Source: Acetomicrobium sp. S15 = DSM 107314
GTDB taxonomy: Bacteria > Synergistota > Synergistia > Synergistales > Thermosynergistaceae
DNA: 64,000 nucleotides
Direction: 5' to 3'
Assembly: GCF_016125955.1 (NCBI RefSeq)
Contig: NZ_JADEVE010000388.1
Span: 62,001-126,000, forward strand
The notes under the pieces were generated by a model that worked only from the letters and a program-made list of their open reading frames with translations, did no database searches and was not told where the DNA came from. The position numbers were made by a program, and so were the translations under genes. Below, one piece after another: positions 16,255-25,383 of this stretch. Positions within the stretch are counted from its first letter, which is position 1. Every line of letters begins with the position of its first letter.

Positions 16255-17676
16255 TTAAGCGCGCTTCAAAACATTCAACGTTTCCCCTGAGAGGGAAAAT
16301 ATTTCGACGATTAAAGGCATCTTTCCGATCGCGTGAGTGGAGCATGAGAGGCACGGATCGTAGCAGCGGATAGCGGCTTCAACGCGGTTCAACATCCCCT
16401 CGGTTATATCCTTTCCCTTTATGAACTCCTTGGCCACTGCCTCTACGGATTTGCTCATGGCATAGTTGTTGTGCCCCGTGGCAACGATGAGGTTTACCTT
16501 TGTCACCATGCCGTTTTCATCGACCCAATAATGGTGGAATAGAGTGCCTCTCGGCGCTTCAATACATCCTACTCCCTCCTCGCGCAGTTCCGTAGATTCG
16601 GCGCGGATCTCCTTAGAGAGTACGTCGGGGTCTTCCAAGATTTCCCGCGTGCGCTCTAAGGCGCAGAGGAGCTCGATCAGTCGGGCGTAATGGTAGTAGA
16701 GCGTCTCCTGCACGGGTGATCCTTCTCCTATAGCTTTAAAGCGCTCGAACTCTTGCGCCGCCAAAGGCGTTGTCATGCGGGATGCTACGTTGAGCCTTCC
16801 GAGAGGGCCGACGCGGTAGACACCATCGGGCCACCTTTTCTTCTTGTAAAAGGGAAATTTTAGATACGACCAATCCTCGACGCGCTCGCCTATATAGGTC
16901 AGATAGTCTTTGGGCTCAAAGTCCTCCAAGACCGTTCCGTCGCAGTCAACGAGGCGAATATCGCCGTCGTAGAGCTCCAAGGCACCATCTTTTACCATCC
17001 CCATGTGACCGGTGTTGAAGTTGGCGAAGCGCTTGACAAGTTCGGAGTTCCCCTCAAGCCATCCGGTGGCGATATTTATGCCTTCCTGGGTGATAGATAT
17101 CATTTCATCCAGACCTGCGAGGACGGCGTCGCGCTCGTCTACCGTCAGGGCCTTGTTGACCCCTCCTGGAACCGCAAATGTCGGATGGACCTTCTTTTCC
17201 CCCAAGGTTTTGATGATCTCCTGGCCGAACTTGCGCAGTTTCACAGCCTTGATTGCGAGCTCGGGGTACCTTTCCACCAGGCCGACCACGTTTCTTATGG
17301 CGGGGTCGGCATCAAATCCCAAAAGCAAATCCGGCCCAGCCAAGTGGAAGAAGTGCATGCCGTGAGATTGAATGATCTGCCCCATGTGCATAAGCTCTCG
17401 CAGGAGGGATGCCGTCCTCGGGGGCTTTACCCCGATTATGGCGTCGCAAGCCTTGGCTGAGGCTAAATGATGGCTCACTGGGCATATACCGCAGATCCTC
17501 GGCGTGATGTTGGGCATCTCAAAAAACATTCTGCCTTCACAGAACTTCTCGAAACCTCTATATTGGTCAACGTGAAAATATGCGCGGTCCACGGCTCCGT
17601 CGTCATCGAGATAAATGGATACCCGGGCATGCCCTTCTATCCGCGTCACCGGCTCTATGAGCAATTTTTGTGTCAT
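16255..17676 (-). CDS. [NiFe]-hydrogenase large subunit, operon 1 (HydL/HoxH-like)
   Basis: This subunit carries the NiFe active site. The N-terminal metal-binding motif is [10 protein letters not shown] and the C-terminal one is [10 protein letters not shown]. After the His a roughly 25-residue tail remains (IGKMPL onward), the peptide removed by the maturation endopeptidase after nickel insertion. Length is 473 aa, identical to HydL of operon 2, to which it is clearly paralogous (for example [20 protein letters not shown]). It is a group 3-type, soluble, cytoplasmic subunit. It is the last gene of operon 1, which has no protease gene of its own; the HoxW-like protease at 39.5 kb may serve both. 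Confidence 0.95.
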   Translation of the reverse strand: MTQKLLIEPVTRIEGHARVSIYLDDDGAVDRAYFHVDQYRGFEKFCEGRMFFEMPNITPRICGICPVSHHLASAKACDAIIGVKPPRTASLLRELMHMGQIIQSHGMHFFHLAGPDLLLGFDADPAIRNVVGLVERYPELAIKAVKLRKFGQEIIKTLGEKKVHPTFAVPGGVNKALTVDERDAVLAGLDEMISITQEGINIATGWLEGNSELVKRFANFNTGHMGMVKDGALELYDGDIRLVDCDGTVLEDFEPKDYLTYIGERVEDWSYLKFPFYKKKRWPDGVYRVGPLGRLNVASRMTTPLAAQEFERFKAIGEGSPVQETLYYHYARLIELLCALERTREILEDPDVLSKEIRAESTELREEGVGCIEAPRGTLFHHYWVDENGMVTKVNLIVATGHNNYAMSKSVEAVAKEFIKGKDITEGMLNRVEAAIRCYDPCLSCSTHAIGKMPLIVEIFSLSGETLNVLKRA

Positions 17677-17688
17677 GGCCGTCTCCTC

Positions 17689-18231
17689 TCAGTCGTACTT
17701 CAAGACTTCGCCGGCCAGCACAGGCCTCCTGCCGGCCACGAGCTCGCTCAAGACGAAGTAAATGGCGTCGGCCGAGGGGGGGCAGCCTGGAAGGTAGACG
17801 TCTACCTCCACGACCTGGTTTACGGGCAACGCTTTGTCGAGGAGTTCGCCCAGGTCTTCTGATTCCGGCACCTTCCCATCCACGGTGCTTTCCGACTCCA
17901 CATAACCCCGCCTCAGCACGTCTTTCGTGTCGAAGAAGTTCCTCATGGTGCATATGCCGCCAAATACGGCACAATCTCCTATAGCCACGAGGGTTTTGGC
18001 CCTCTCCCTCATAAGCTTTGCCGCCTCCACTTGGTGGGAGTTTCCTATGGCCCCAGTCAAAATGCCCACATCGACGCCATCTTTCGGAGGATGTTTCAGA
18101 TCTGTGATGGGGCTCGAACTGAACTCCACATGCTTTAATAACTCCACGAGTCTCTCGTCTATATCAAGGAGGGACATATGGCAACCTGCACACGCCTCAA
18201 GCCAATCGGTCGCTATCTTGATCTTTTTCAT
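17689..18231 (-). CDS. [NiFe]-hydrogenase small subunit, operon 1 (HydS/HoxY-like)
   Basis: This short small subunit (180 aa) holds the proximal [4Fe-4S] cluster only. Its Cys ligands are in EACAGCHMS, GDCAVFGG and PGCPPSAD. ATG at 18231 is chosen: GGAGG lies eight bases upstream and the ATG overlaps the stop of hydA1 as ATGA. It would pass electrons from the NiFe subunit to HydA. It is closely similar to HydS of operon 2. No Tat signal is present, so it is cytoplasmic. Confidence 0.95.
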   Translation of the reverse strand: MKKIKIATDWLEACAGCHMSLLDIDERLVELLKHVEFSSSPITDLKHPPKDGVDVGILTGAIGNSHQVEAAKLMRERAKTLVAIGDCAVFGGICTMRNFFDTKDVLRRGYVESESTVDGKVPESEDLGELLDKALPVNQVVEVDVYLPGCPPSADAIYFVLSELVAGRRPVLAGEVLKYD

Positions 18232-19931
18232 CGCAGCAACCTCCACACTGCATCGACTATCTCTTCATCAGGCAAAGCTCCCTCGGGAGGCTCACAGGCC
18301 CTGTTGAGCTGGCAAAGCCTGCCTTCCGTGTTTGTATAAGTGCCGGAGCGTTCAAACCATGGAGGAGAAGGGAAGATCACGTCAGCCCTCTCTGCGATCT
18401 CATTTACGTAGCTTGACTGGATTATCAAGTTTTTTGCTTTCCTTGACTCCTCTTCGACTTCGCAGGACGCGACATCGTCGGCGATCAGAAGGTATAGGGC
18501 CTCTCTGGTCGAGCTTTCGCTCAGTGGCTTTATGCCGGCTTTCTCCAGGCCGCGGCTGTTAGCTCCCGCAGCTAAACCTATTTGTTTGATCTTATTTTTA
18601 AGGCTATGCAGGTATTTCACCACAGTTGGATGCGTCGCAGGCCCCCATACGAAGACCGGCCTTTCGCTTTTCACGATGAGTTTTTCAAGGTTTGCCACGT
18701 CGTCTTCTGCGAGGATTTTGGCGGCCTTTTTGTCGACCCTTTTGCCGGTGCTTCCCAACACTGCCACCTTGGCGCCCCTGTTGGCGGCGCGTTTGACAAA
18801 GGAACTGACTACATTAAATTCTTCGTCTAAGTCGGTTCCCGCTATGAATATCCAGTCACCTTCTTCGATATCGGAGAGTTTCCCATTGCCCGCTGTCGTC
18901 TTGTAAGGTGTCGTGGAATGTGCGTTTTTGTCGAATAACTTTTTAAAAGAGAAGGCCGCCTCGTTTGTGGCTCGAGGGGATATAATTCCGGTGGTTGCGG
19001 AAGGACCACCGACGCTTATTATTACCTCGGCCGCCAGGTTCAGCGCCTCCTCCCAGGGAACCTCAACGAGAGAACTGCCGCGCCTCGCCATAGGGCTTTT
19101 TATGCGCTTCCTCGTCTCGTATAGCGGCTCAAACCTCCCGGCGACGCAGAGTATGCCTCGGTTAGGTTCGGCCTCCCAATCTCCTTCTATCCTCACAGGG
19201 AGGTCCTCCCTTGTTAGGATATCTATGCCGCACCCTACGCTGCAAAATGTACATGTGCTCTTAGTGCGGTCGAAGTGGATCTCCCTCCCTAAATAGGCGC
19301 TCTTTTTGTCCACCAGTGCCCCTGTTGGGCAGACCTGGAGGCATGTCCCGCAGGAGACGCACGTGGATTCGCCGAAGGGGTAATCCAAATCTGCGCACAC
19401 CAGCGTCTTTGGCCCTCTGTCTTTTAAGCCCAAAACGCCGTGTCCGGCCAATTCATCGCAGGCCCTTACGCATCTCCTGCAGAGGATGCACCTGTTCTGA
19501 TCGAAGAGGAAATATTTGCGGGTCGCATCTACGGGTAGCTTTGGCCAGGAGTAGTCGTATCGCACGTGATCCATGCCATACCTATAGGCGAGGTTTTGCA
19601 GCTCACAGTCGCCGCTTGTCTCGCAGAACATGCAGAAGTGGTTCTTTTCAGAGAAGAGCAGCTCCAAGTTGGCCCGCCTCAGAATGGTGAGCTTTTCGTT
19701 TTCCGTGGTGACTTCCATGCCATTCCTCGCCTCTGTGGTGCAGGCCGGAACAAACCCCCTCTCTCCTTTCGCCTCAACGAGGCACATGCGGCATAGCCCT
19801 CTCTCCGTGAGGCCCTCGAAGTGGCAGAGCGTGGGAACGTCTATGCCGTTCCTCTCGCATATCTCGAGGATCGTGTCCCCTTGTTCCCCTTTGACCTCTT
19901 TGCCATCTATGACGAGCGTTATTATGGCCAT
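18228..19931 (-). CDS. HydA/NuoG-like Fe-S subunit of hydrogenase operon 1
   Basis: This is an electron-wiring subunit of 567 aa related to NuoG and to HydA without an H-cluster. In order there is an N-terminal [2Fe-2S] domain (CHFEG, CRMC, ACTT), a His-Cys [4Fe-4S] segment (HFCMFCETSGDC), two [4Fe-4S] ferredoxin motifs (CILCRRCVRAC and CVSCGTCLQVC) and an N7-type Cys set (CTFCSVGC...C) that starts a degenerate molybdopterin-oxidoreductase-like domain. It is about 125 residues shorter than its counterpart in operon 2, the difference lying in the C-terminal domain. ATG at 19931 has AAGGAG eight bases upstream. Confidence 0.93.
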   Translation of the reverse strand: MAIITLVIDGKEVKGEQGDTILEICERNGIDVPTLCHFEGLTERGLCRMCLVEAKGERGFVPACTTEARNGMEVTTENEKLTILRRANLELLFSEKNHFCMFCETSGDCELQNLAYRYGMDHVRYDYSWPKLPVDATRKYFLFDQNRCILCRRCVRACDELAGHGVLGLKDRGPKTLVCADLDYPFGESTCVSCGTCLQVCPTGALVDKKSAYLGREIHFDRTKSTCTFCSVGCGIDILTREDLPVRIEGDWEAEPNRGILCVAGRFEPLYETRKRIKSPMARRGSSLVEVPWEEALNLAAEVIISVGGPSATTGIISPRATNEAAFSFKKLFDKNAHSTTPYKTTAGNGKLSDIEEGDWIFIAGTDLDEEFNVVSSFVKRAANRGAKVAVLGSTGKRVDKKAAKILAEDDVANLEKLIVKSERPVFVWGPATHPTVVKYLHSLKNKIKQIGLAAGANSRGLEKAGIKPLSESSTREALYLLIADDVASCEVEEESRKAKNLIIQSSYVNEIAERADVIFPSPPWFERSGTYTNTEGRLCQLNRACEPPEGALPDEEIVDAVWRLLR

Positions 19932-19944
19932 TTCAAGCACTCCT

Positions 19945-22900
19945 TTACTCTCTTGTCTCTAAATCGCAGCGCAAACACCTACGCGCCTCCCTGTGAGCCA
20001 CTTCGGGGGTGGGGTAGCCCAAATCTACCTCCCTGAAGTCACAGACCCTGACCTCTGGAGCCAATATGTTGGTCTTGCCCCTCGGTCTTTCGGCGTCCTC
20101 CTCGCTCAGTTCGTAACGCTCTGGTTCAGGCCGATCCAAGAACTGCGCCGGCTCTAAGAGGTCCATGCCTCTCAAATATCTGTGGATGGCCTTGGAGACC
20201 TTGTTGCCTTGGGATACGGCCTCCACCACGCTGGCAGGGCCTATCACCGCGTCTCCTATGGCAAACACTCCTTCTCGGGAGGTGAGGAAAGTCCGCCTTT
20301 GGACGGATATTGTGCCGTCTCTATTCTGGTTTATCCCCTCCTCGCGAAGGAGTGGCATGTTGATGGTTTGTCCCACCGCTGGAACTATTATGTCTACATG
20401 CAAAGTGAAGTAGCTTCCCTCCACCGGGACCGGGCGTTTGCGGGCGGACGAATCGAACTCGGCTTTACCGTGGGCATCGGTGAGGCTCAAGCGCTGGCAC
20501 TTGAGCCCTGTGACCTTTCCCTCTGCTCCCATGATCTCTGTGGGAGCGGCCAAGAAATGAAACTTGGCCCTCTCTTCCTCCGCGCTGATCATTCGCCTCC
20601 TCCATCGCCTGGTGGCGAGATGGAAATGGATTCCCTCTTCCTCTGCTGCCTCTATTTCCTCCGTCAGAGCTGGCATATCCCTGCGTTCGCGCCTGTAGAC
20701 CACGTGAACTTCTGCTGCGCCTAGCCTGAGGAGCGAGCGGGCTGCGTCCATTGCCACGTTTCCTCCGCCTACGACTGCCACCCGTTTGCCTTTGACGAAG
20801 CTCATGTCTTCGCCGGAGTTCAAGCGCCGCAGGAGTTCAACCCCGTGCATGACGCCCTCGAGCTCCTCGCCTGGGATGTCGAGCCTGTGGCTTCCTTGAG
20901 CGCCTATGGCCAAGAGCACAGCGGCGTGTTCTTTCAGCAAGCCGCTCAGCGTCACATCTCTTCCGAGTGCGGTATTCGTTTTTACCTCTACCTTGCCTAC
21001 GCGCAGGATGGAGCCTATTTCATTGTCCAGGACAGATTTGGGCAGGCGATAGTCCGGTATGCCATACCTCATCATACCTCCCAACCTTGGAAGCGCCTCG
21101 TATATAGTGCATCTGTAACCGAGTTGGGCGAGCCTTAAAGCGGCAGTTAGCCCTCCTGGCCCTCCTCCGATTATCGCTACGCTTTCGCTTTTGTCAGACT
21201 CGAGCTGCTCGGGCGTCCAGGGAGCGCTTTCGTGGTCTGCCATGAAGCGTTTGAGGTCCCTTACGGCTACGGGATCATCTACCTCGCCCCTCCTGCATTT
21301 GTCCTCGCAGAAAGCAGGGCAGACCCTGCCGCATACCGACGGGAACGGGTTAGACTGCCGGTGAACTGCTAAGGCCTCGTCATACTTCCCATCAGCTATG
21401 AGAGAAAGATACTCTGGGATATTTACCTCGGCTGGACAACCGCTGCGGCACGGCGATGGGGCAAGAGCTGTACAGGCACCAGCCGGACAACGCTTGTCTG
21501 TTATGTGCGCCTCGAACTCATCCCTGAAGTATCTGAGAGCGGTGAGCACTGGATTTGGCGTGCCTTGCCCGAGGGCGCAGAGAGATCCTTCTTTCATCAC
21601 GCCCGCTATATCCTCGATCACCGCGAGGTCCTCGGCTTTTCCAGCACCTTGGGTGAGGCGGGTGAGGATCTCGAGGAGCTTTTGTCCCCCGACTCTACAC
21701 GGAGGGCACTGGCCGCATGATTCTGCTACGGCGAACTGCAGAAAGAATCTGGCCAGTTCCACCATGCACGTATTTTCATCCACAACTATCATGCCGCCTG
21801 AGCCCATGAGTGCCCCGGCTGCCGTGAGGGAATCGAAGTCAACAGGTAGATTGAGCATCTGAACGGGAATGCAGCCGCCCAAGGGGCCACCGGTCTGAAC
21901 AGCCTTGAACTTGCGGTCTTTGGCTATTCCGCCGCCTATGTCAAAGATTATGTTTCCCAGAGGTGTGCCCATGGGGATCTCCACGAGGCCGGTGTTTTTC
22001 ACCTTGCCAGTTAATGCAAATACCGCTGTGCCTGGGCTCCTGGTGGCTCCTATGCTGGAAAACCAATCCGCCCCGTTTAGGACGATCTGAGGCACAGATG
22101 CGTAGCTCTTTACGTTGTTTATATTTGTCGGTTTTCCCCAGAGGCCGCTGTTTGCCGGGAAAGGTGGCCTAGGCCTGGGCTCGCCTCGCCTACCCTCGAT
22201 TGAGGCTATAAGGGCCGTCTCCTCTCCGCAGACGAAGGCCCCCGCCCCCTCTTTCAGCTTTATCCTAAAGCTATAATTTGTCCCTAAGATGTCATCGCCG
22301 AGGAGGCCGTATTCTTCAGCCTGGGCTATGGCTATCTTGAGCCGTCTTATGGCGAGCGGATACTCAGCGCGACAGTAGACATATCCCTCGTTGGCTCCTA
22401 TAGCATAGCCGGCGATGAGCATCCCTTCGATAAGAGAGTGGGGGTCACCCTCTAAGAGACTTCTGTCCATAAATGCCCCTGGGTCGCCCTCATCGGCGTT
22501 GCAGATAATATATTTAGGCCCACCGTGAGCTTTTCGGGTTAAACTCCACTTCAATCCCGTCGGGAATCCTGCTCCTCCTCGACCCCGTAGGCCCGACCTT
22601 TTGACCTCTTCTATGACTCCGTCCGGCGTCATGGAAAGGAGCGCTTTGGCTAGCGCCTGATAGCCGTCGCAAGCTATATATTCCTCTATGTTTTCGGGGT
22701 CTATGAAGCCGCAATTCCTCAGTATTATGCGGTGCTGTCGATTGTAAAACGGAAGGTCCTTGTAATAGACAATTTTTTGCATCAGCTCTGGGCTCGTATA
22801 GAGCAGTCTTTCTACCAGGCACCCCTTATAGAGGTGTTCTTCGACAATCTCGTGCACGTCCAGGGGTGACACGTTGCAATAATAAACGCCTTCGGGATAG

Positions 22901-23079
22901 ATCACGACGTTGGGTCCTCTCTCGCACATGCCATGGCAGCCAGTTTCCACCAGCATCACTTCGTCCTCTAAACGCTTATCAGCGAGTTCCTTGCGGAAAG
23001 CTTCGAGGATCTCGACTGAGCCGCCTGCGGTACATCCTGTACCGCGACATACCAATACATGGGCACGATATAATGGCAT
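19945..23079 (-). CDS. HydB(NuoF)-NfnB/GltD fusion flavoprotein of hydrogenase operon 1
   Basis: This is one continuous frame of 1044 aa. Residues 1 to about 539 match HydB of operon 2: a thioredoxin-like [2Fe-2S] domain ([11 protein letters not shown]...CHGMC), the FMN/NADH domain ([29 protein letters not shown]), SLBB and the [4Fe-4S] motif [12 protein letters not shown]. At KRCPAGAC, where operon 2 HydB continues into a 2x[4Fe-4S] ferredoxin domain, this protein switches to an NfnB/GltD-like module. That module has an N-terminal Cys-rich Fe-S part ([28 protein letters not shown]), the FAD loop [13 protein letters not shown], a second Rossmann loop [11 protein letters not shown] with [11 protein letters not shown] (NADPH-type) and a terminal RRCLRCD. 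It probably adds an NADP(H) site to the hydrogenase; Stn- and Nfn-type transhydrogenases are the closest known concept. ATG at 23079 is preferred to GTG at 23085. Confidence 0.93.
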   Translation of the reverse strand: MPLYRAHVLVCRGTGCTAGGSVEILEAFRKELADKRLEDEVMLVETGCHGMCERGPNVVIYPEGVYYCNVSPLDVHEIVEEHLYKGCLVERLLYTSPELMQKIVYYKDLPFYNRQHRIILRNCGFIDPENIEEYIACDGYQALAKALLSMTPDGVIEEVKRSGLRGRGGAGFPTGLKWSLTRKAHGGPKYIICNADEGDPGAFMDRSLLEGDPHSLIEGMLIAGYAIGANEGYVYCRAEYPLAIRRLKIAIAQAEEYGLLGDDILGTNYSFRIKLKEGAGAFVCGEETALIASIEGRRGEPRPRPPFPANSGLWGKPTNINNVKSYASVPQIVLNGADWFSSIGATRSPGTAVFALTGKVKNTGLVEIPMGTPLGNIIFDIGGGIAKDRKFKAVQTGGPLGGCIPVQMLNLPVDFDSLTAAGALMGSGGMIVVDENTCMVELARFFLQFAVAESCGQCPPCRVGGQKLLEILTRLTQGAGKAEDLAVIEDIAGVMKEGSLCALGQGTPNPVLTALRYFRDEFEAHITDKRCPAGACTALAPSPCRSGCPAEVNIPEYLSLIADGKYDEALAVHRQSNPFPSVCGRVCPAFCEDKCRRGEVDDPVAVRDLKRFMADHESAPWTPEQLESDKSESVAIIGGGPGGLTAALRLAQLGYRCTIYEALPRLGGMMRYGIPDYRLPKSVLDNEIGSILRVGKVEVKTNTALGRDVTLSGLLKEHAAVLLAIGAQGSHRLDIPGEELEGVMHGVELLRRLNSGEDMSFVKGKRVAVVGGGNVAMDAARSLLRLGAAEVHVVYRRERRDMPALTEEIEAAEEEGIHFHLATRRWRRRMISAEEERAKFHFLAAPTEIMGAEGKVTGLKCQRLSLTDAHGKAEFDSSARKRPVPVEGSYFTLHVDIIVPAVGQTINMPLLREEGINQNRDGTISVQRRTFLTSREGVFAIGDAVIGPASVVEAVSQGNKVSKAIHRYLRGMDLLEPAQFLDRPEPERYELSEEDAERPRGKTNILAPEVRVCDFREVDLGYPTPEVAHREARRCLRCDLETRE

Positions 23080-23385
23080 CGTCACTTACCCTCCCTCGGT
23101 CTATTCTACTTAGCAATTTACTGCAATACAGTTATGGCCCAATCTTTTGACTCTAACGTGCAATGTGTTCAAGGGAAGATTATGGATGTTTTTAGCTAAG
23201 TGAGGTTAAAAATGACTAAATTGTGCGTATCGCGTACGCTACATATTGCATATGATTATGATATGGGTTAAAAGTTCGGGTGGTAACTATGTGATCGCGA
23301 AATTTAGGTATGCTATTAAGCCGATGGTGAATCTTTGGGCCGCTCTCGTCTCCGTTGTTTTTAAACCCGTCGGACCCAGGGTGCT
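23080..23385. other. AT-rich 300-bp gap inside hydrogenase operon 1
   Basis: No convincing gene is visible between hydC1 and hydB1. In operon 2 the same position holds an HATPase gene and an HndB-like [2Fe-2S] gene, so this may be what is left after their loss. It contains the inverted repeat GCGTA-TCGCG-TACGC at 23225-23239. An internal promoter for hydB1 is possible, but no good -35/-10 pair was found. Confidence 0.4.
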
Positions 23386-23868
23386 TCATTCGAGCATATC
23401 GATCATCCTGATCATCTTCTCAGGAGTCAACCTGCCCACCACTTTACCATCTATCATGGCTACGGGGGATAGGCCGCACGATCCCAGACAGTAGACTATT
23501 TCGTAGGTCACTTTCAAATCTTCTGTGGTCTCTCCAGGTTTTATGCCGAGTTTTTCCTGGGTAGAGCGCTTTATCCTCGCGGCTCCCCTCACATGACAGG
23601 CGGTTCCGTCGCATTGCTGGATGAGGTGTCTTCCTCTCGGCGTCAGGTGAAACTGCGCATAAAAGGTGGCGACGCCGAAGACATGACTATAGGAGAGGGA
23701 AAGCTTATCTGCTATTGCCTCGAGCAGCGGTTTGGGCAGGTAACCGTAGTGCTCTTGAGCTCTTTGCAAGATCGGTATTAACCCTAAACCCTCGGCCTTG
23801 ACACTCTCGATGATCTCGTCAAGCGGTTTAAAATCCAACTCTTCATCTCTCTGAATTATCTTCGGCAT
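23386..23868 (-). CDS. HydC/NuoE-like [2Fe-2S] subunit of hydrogenase operon 1
   Basis: This thioredoxin-like subunit of 160 aa binds one [2Fe-2S] cluster. The ligands are in CDGTACHVRG and CLGSCGLSP (C-x4-C and C-x3-C), with FATFYAQFHLTPRG-type spacing typical of NuoE. It shuttles electrons next to the HydB flavin. It is the first gene of operon 1. GGAGGAGGAG lies just before the ATG, and a clear promoter is about 45 bp upstream. Confidence 0.93.
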   Translation of the reverse strand: MPKIIQRDEELDFKPLDEIIESVKAEGLGLIPILQRAQEHYGYLPKPLLEAIADKLSLSYSHVFGVATFYAQFHLTPRGRHLIQQCDGTACHVRGAARIKRSTQEKLGIKPGETTEDLKVTYEIVYCLGSCGLSPVAMIDGKVVGRLTPEKMIRMIDMLE

Positions 23869-23886
23869 ATCTCCTCCTCCAGTTAT

Positions 23887-23904
23887 ATGAGATTTATATC
23901 ACAT
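23887..23904. promoter_or_regulatory. Rex-like inverted repeat at the operon 1 transcription start
   Basis: ATGTGA-TATAAA-TCTCAT (minus strand) resembles the Rex consensus TTGTGA-N6-TCACAA in 9 of 12 positions. It sits just downstream of the -10 box, where a repressor would block initiation. A related site lies before operon 2. Confidence 0.35.
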
Positions 23905-23907
23905 TCA

Positions 23908-23936
23908 CTAATACTCTTAGGATGGAGACAAGTCAA
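23908..23936 (-). promoter_or_regulatory. Promoter of hydrogenase operon 1
   Basis: On the minus strand TTGACT (23931-23936) and TATTAG (23908-23913) are 17 bp apart, upstream of hydC1. Confidence 0.75.
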
Positions 23937-24029
23937 GACCTTACGCTATTGTATACATCAATAGTCTCTGTGGATCTCGTAGTGTTGATAGCCGAAGTGG
24001 TGTGTTGCAGGTGAGAGGTTTATATGGGT

Positions 24030-25313
24030 TCAAGGAATCTCGATGCTTATCGACTTGGGGAGTTTTAAGTCCTTTCTCAGCTTCAACGGCGGCATCGGTA
24101 TTACCACTATGCCAGAATCTTCGTCGAAGTAATATCGTTCTCTGTCCGCTTTTGGATCGTAGCCTATCACGGTGTTCGGAGGGATTACATTGTTTGAGTC
24201 CACGATCACGCGCCTAAGTTTACATCCTTCGCCTATCATGACGTTAGAGCCTATAATGCAATCCTCCAGGACAGCGCCCGGGTTTATCACGCAATTCCTC
24301 GACAGCACGGAACGATGAACGGTGGCCCCTAAGACGCGGCTTCCCTCGGCGCGCAGAGCCCCTATTACCGAACAGTTCTGTCCAAGCACCGGATAGGTAA
24401 AACCTGGTGGGTCGCTGTAGGAGACCGTCCTGACGGGCCAGTGCTGATTAAATAGGTTCAGTGGGGCATCGGCCTGCAGCAGGTCCATGTGGGCTTCCCA
24501 ATAGGCTTTTATGGTTCCCACATCGCGCCAATAAGGGCGATCGGCGCCCGGTATTTTGTTGGTCGAGAAGTCATACGCCATGACGCGGCAATGTTTATAG
24601 AGGTCAGGCAAGATGTTCCTGCCGAAATCGTGAGAACTGTTGCTGTTTGAGGCATCAGCGATGAGGGCCTCCTCTAACACTTCTCGCTCGAAGATATAAT
24701 TGCCCATTGATGCGTATACATATCCCGGCCTGTCGGGGATCTCCGGCGGGTCTGACGGCTTTTCCACGAAGCCGATGACCCGTCCATCTTCATCTGCGTC
24801 TATGCAGCCGAATTGATGGGCTTCGGAAGATGGCACAACGTTGGCAGCCACGGTCATATCGGCCCCGCTTTCGATATGGAAGTTCAACATTTGCTCTACG
24901 TCCATCTTGTATACGTGGTCTGCGGCAAAGATGCATATCCTATCGGCGTCGTAGAGAGTGACCAAATGTAGATTTTGAAAGACTGCATCGGCCGTTCCCT
25001 TGTACCAGTGTTCCCCTGTCCACATTTGAGCCGGCACGACCGTCACGAAGAAGTCACGTCCCCTCAAAGCCGCGCCGAACTGCCAGCCTCGTTCTACGTG
25101 TTCGTTCAACGATTGGCTCTTAAATTGGACCAGTATATAGATGGAGTACAGGCCACTGTTGACCAGATTTGAGAGGGCGAAGTCTATGATGCGGTATTTA
25201 GCGGCGAACGGCACTGCCGGCTTGGCCCGATATAGGGTGAGGGGGTAGAGGCGTTCTCCTTTACCGCCGGCCAGGACAATCCCCAGGACGCGCCCATATT
25301 TGTCGTATATCAT
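24030..25313 (-). CDS. glgC: Glucose-1-phosphate adenylyltransferase (ADP-glucose pyrophosphorylase)
   Basis: GlgC makes ADP-glucose, the glycogen precursor. It has the nucleotidyltransferase signature VLAGGKGERLYPLT, then KPAVPFAAKYRIIDFALSN, the substrate-binding GFVEKP and a C-terminal left-handed beta-helix. It has 427 residues. A good promoter lies in the 70-bp gap to glgA, so glgC can be transcribed on its own in addition to the glgP-glgA transcript. Confidence 0.96.
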   Translation of the reverse strand: MIYDKYGRVLGIVLAGGKGERLYPLTLYRAKPAVPFAAKYRIIDFALSNLVNSGLYSIYILVQFKSQSLNEHVERGWQFGAALRGRDFFVTVVPAQMWTGEHWYKGTADAVFQNLHLVTLYDADRICIFAADHVYKMDVEQMLNFHIESGADMTVAANVVPSSEAHQFGCIDADEDGRVIGFVEKPSDPPEIPDRPGYVYASMGNYIFEREVLEEALIADASNSNSSHDFGRNILPDLYKHCRVMAYDFSTNKIPGADRPYWRDVGTIKAYWEAHMDLLQADAPLNLFNQHWPVRTVSYSDPPGFTYPVLGQNCSVIGALRAEGSRVLGATVHRSVLSRNCVINPGAVLEDCIIGSNVMIGEGCKLRRVIVDSNNVIPPNTVIGYDPKADRERYYFDEDSGIVVIPMPPLKLRKDLKLPKSISIEIP

Positions 25314-25350
25314 GAAAATCCCCCCTCGTGAGGCTTTATTTGCAAGTATT

Positions 25351-25379
25351 AGTATAGTTGAGTAAAGTTACACTGTCAA
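25351..25379 (-). promoter_or_regulatory. Promoter of glgC
   Basis: On the minus strand TTGACA (25374-25379) and TATACT (25351-25356) are 17 bp apart. The -35 box lies just after the glgA stop. Confidence 0.8.
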
Positions 25380-25383
25380 CGGC

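Noticed and set aside
17005-17460. A 151-residue gene on the plus strand
   Set aside because: It lies wholly inside the well-supported hydL1 gene in another frame, with no ribosome-binding site or domain.
19945-23079. The HydB-NfnB fusion as a sequencing or assembly artefact
   Set aside because: The frame runs without a break for 1044 codons, the junction is at a natural domain boundary and the flanking genes are co-directional. Error cannot be formally excluded without reads.
23246-23494. A plus-strand gene across the hydC1 3' end
   Set aside because: It overlaps hydC1 antisense, its translation shows no recognisable domain and it lacks a ribosome-binding site.
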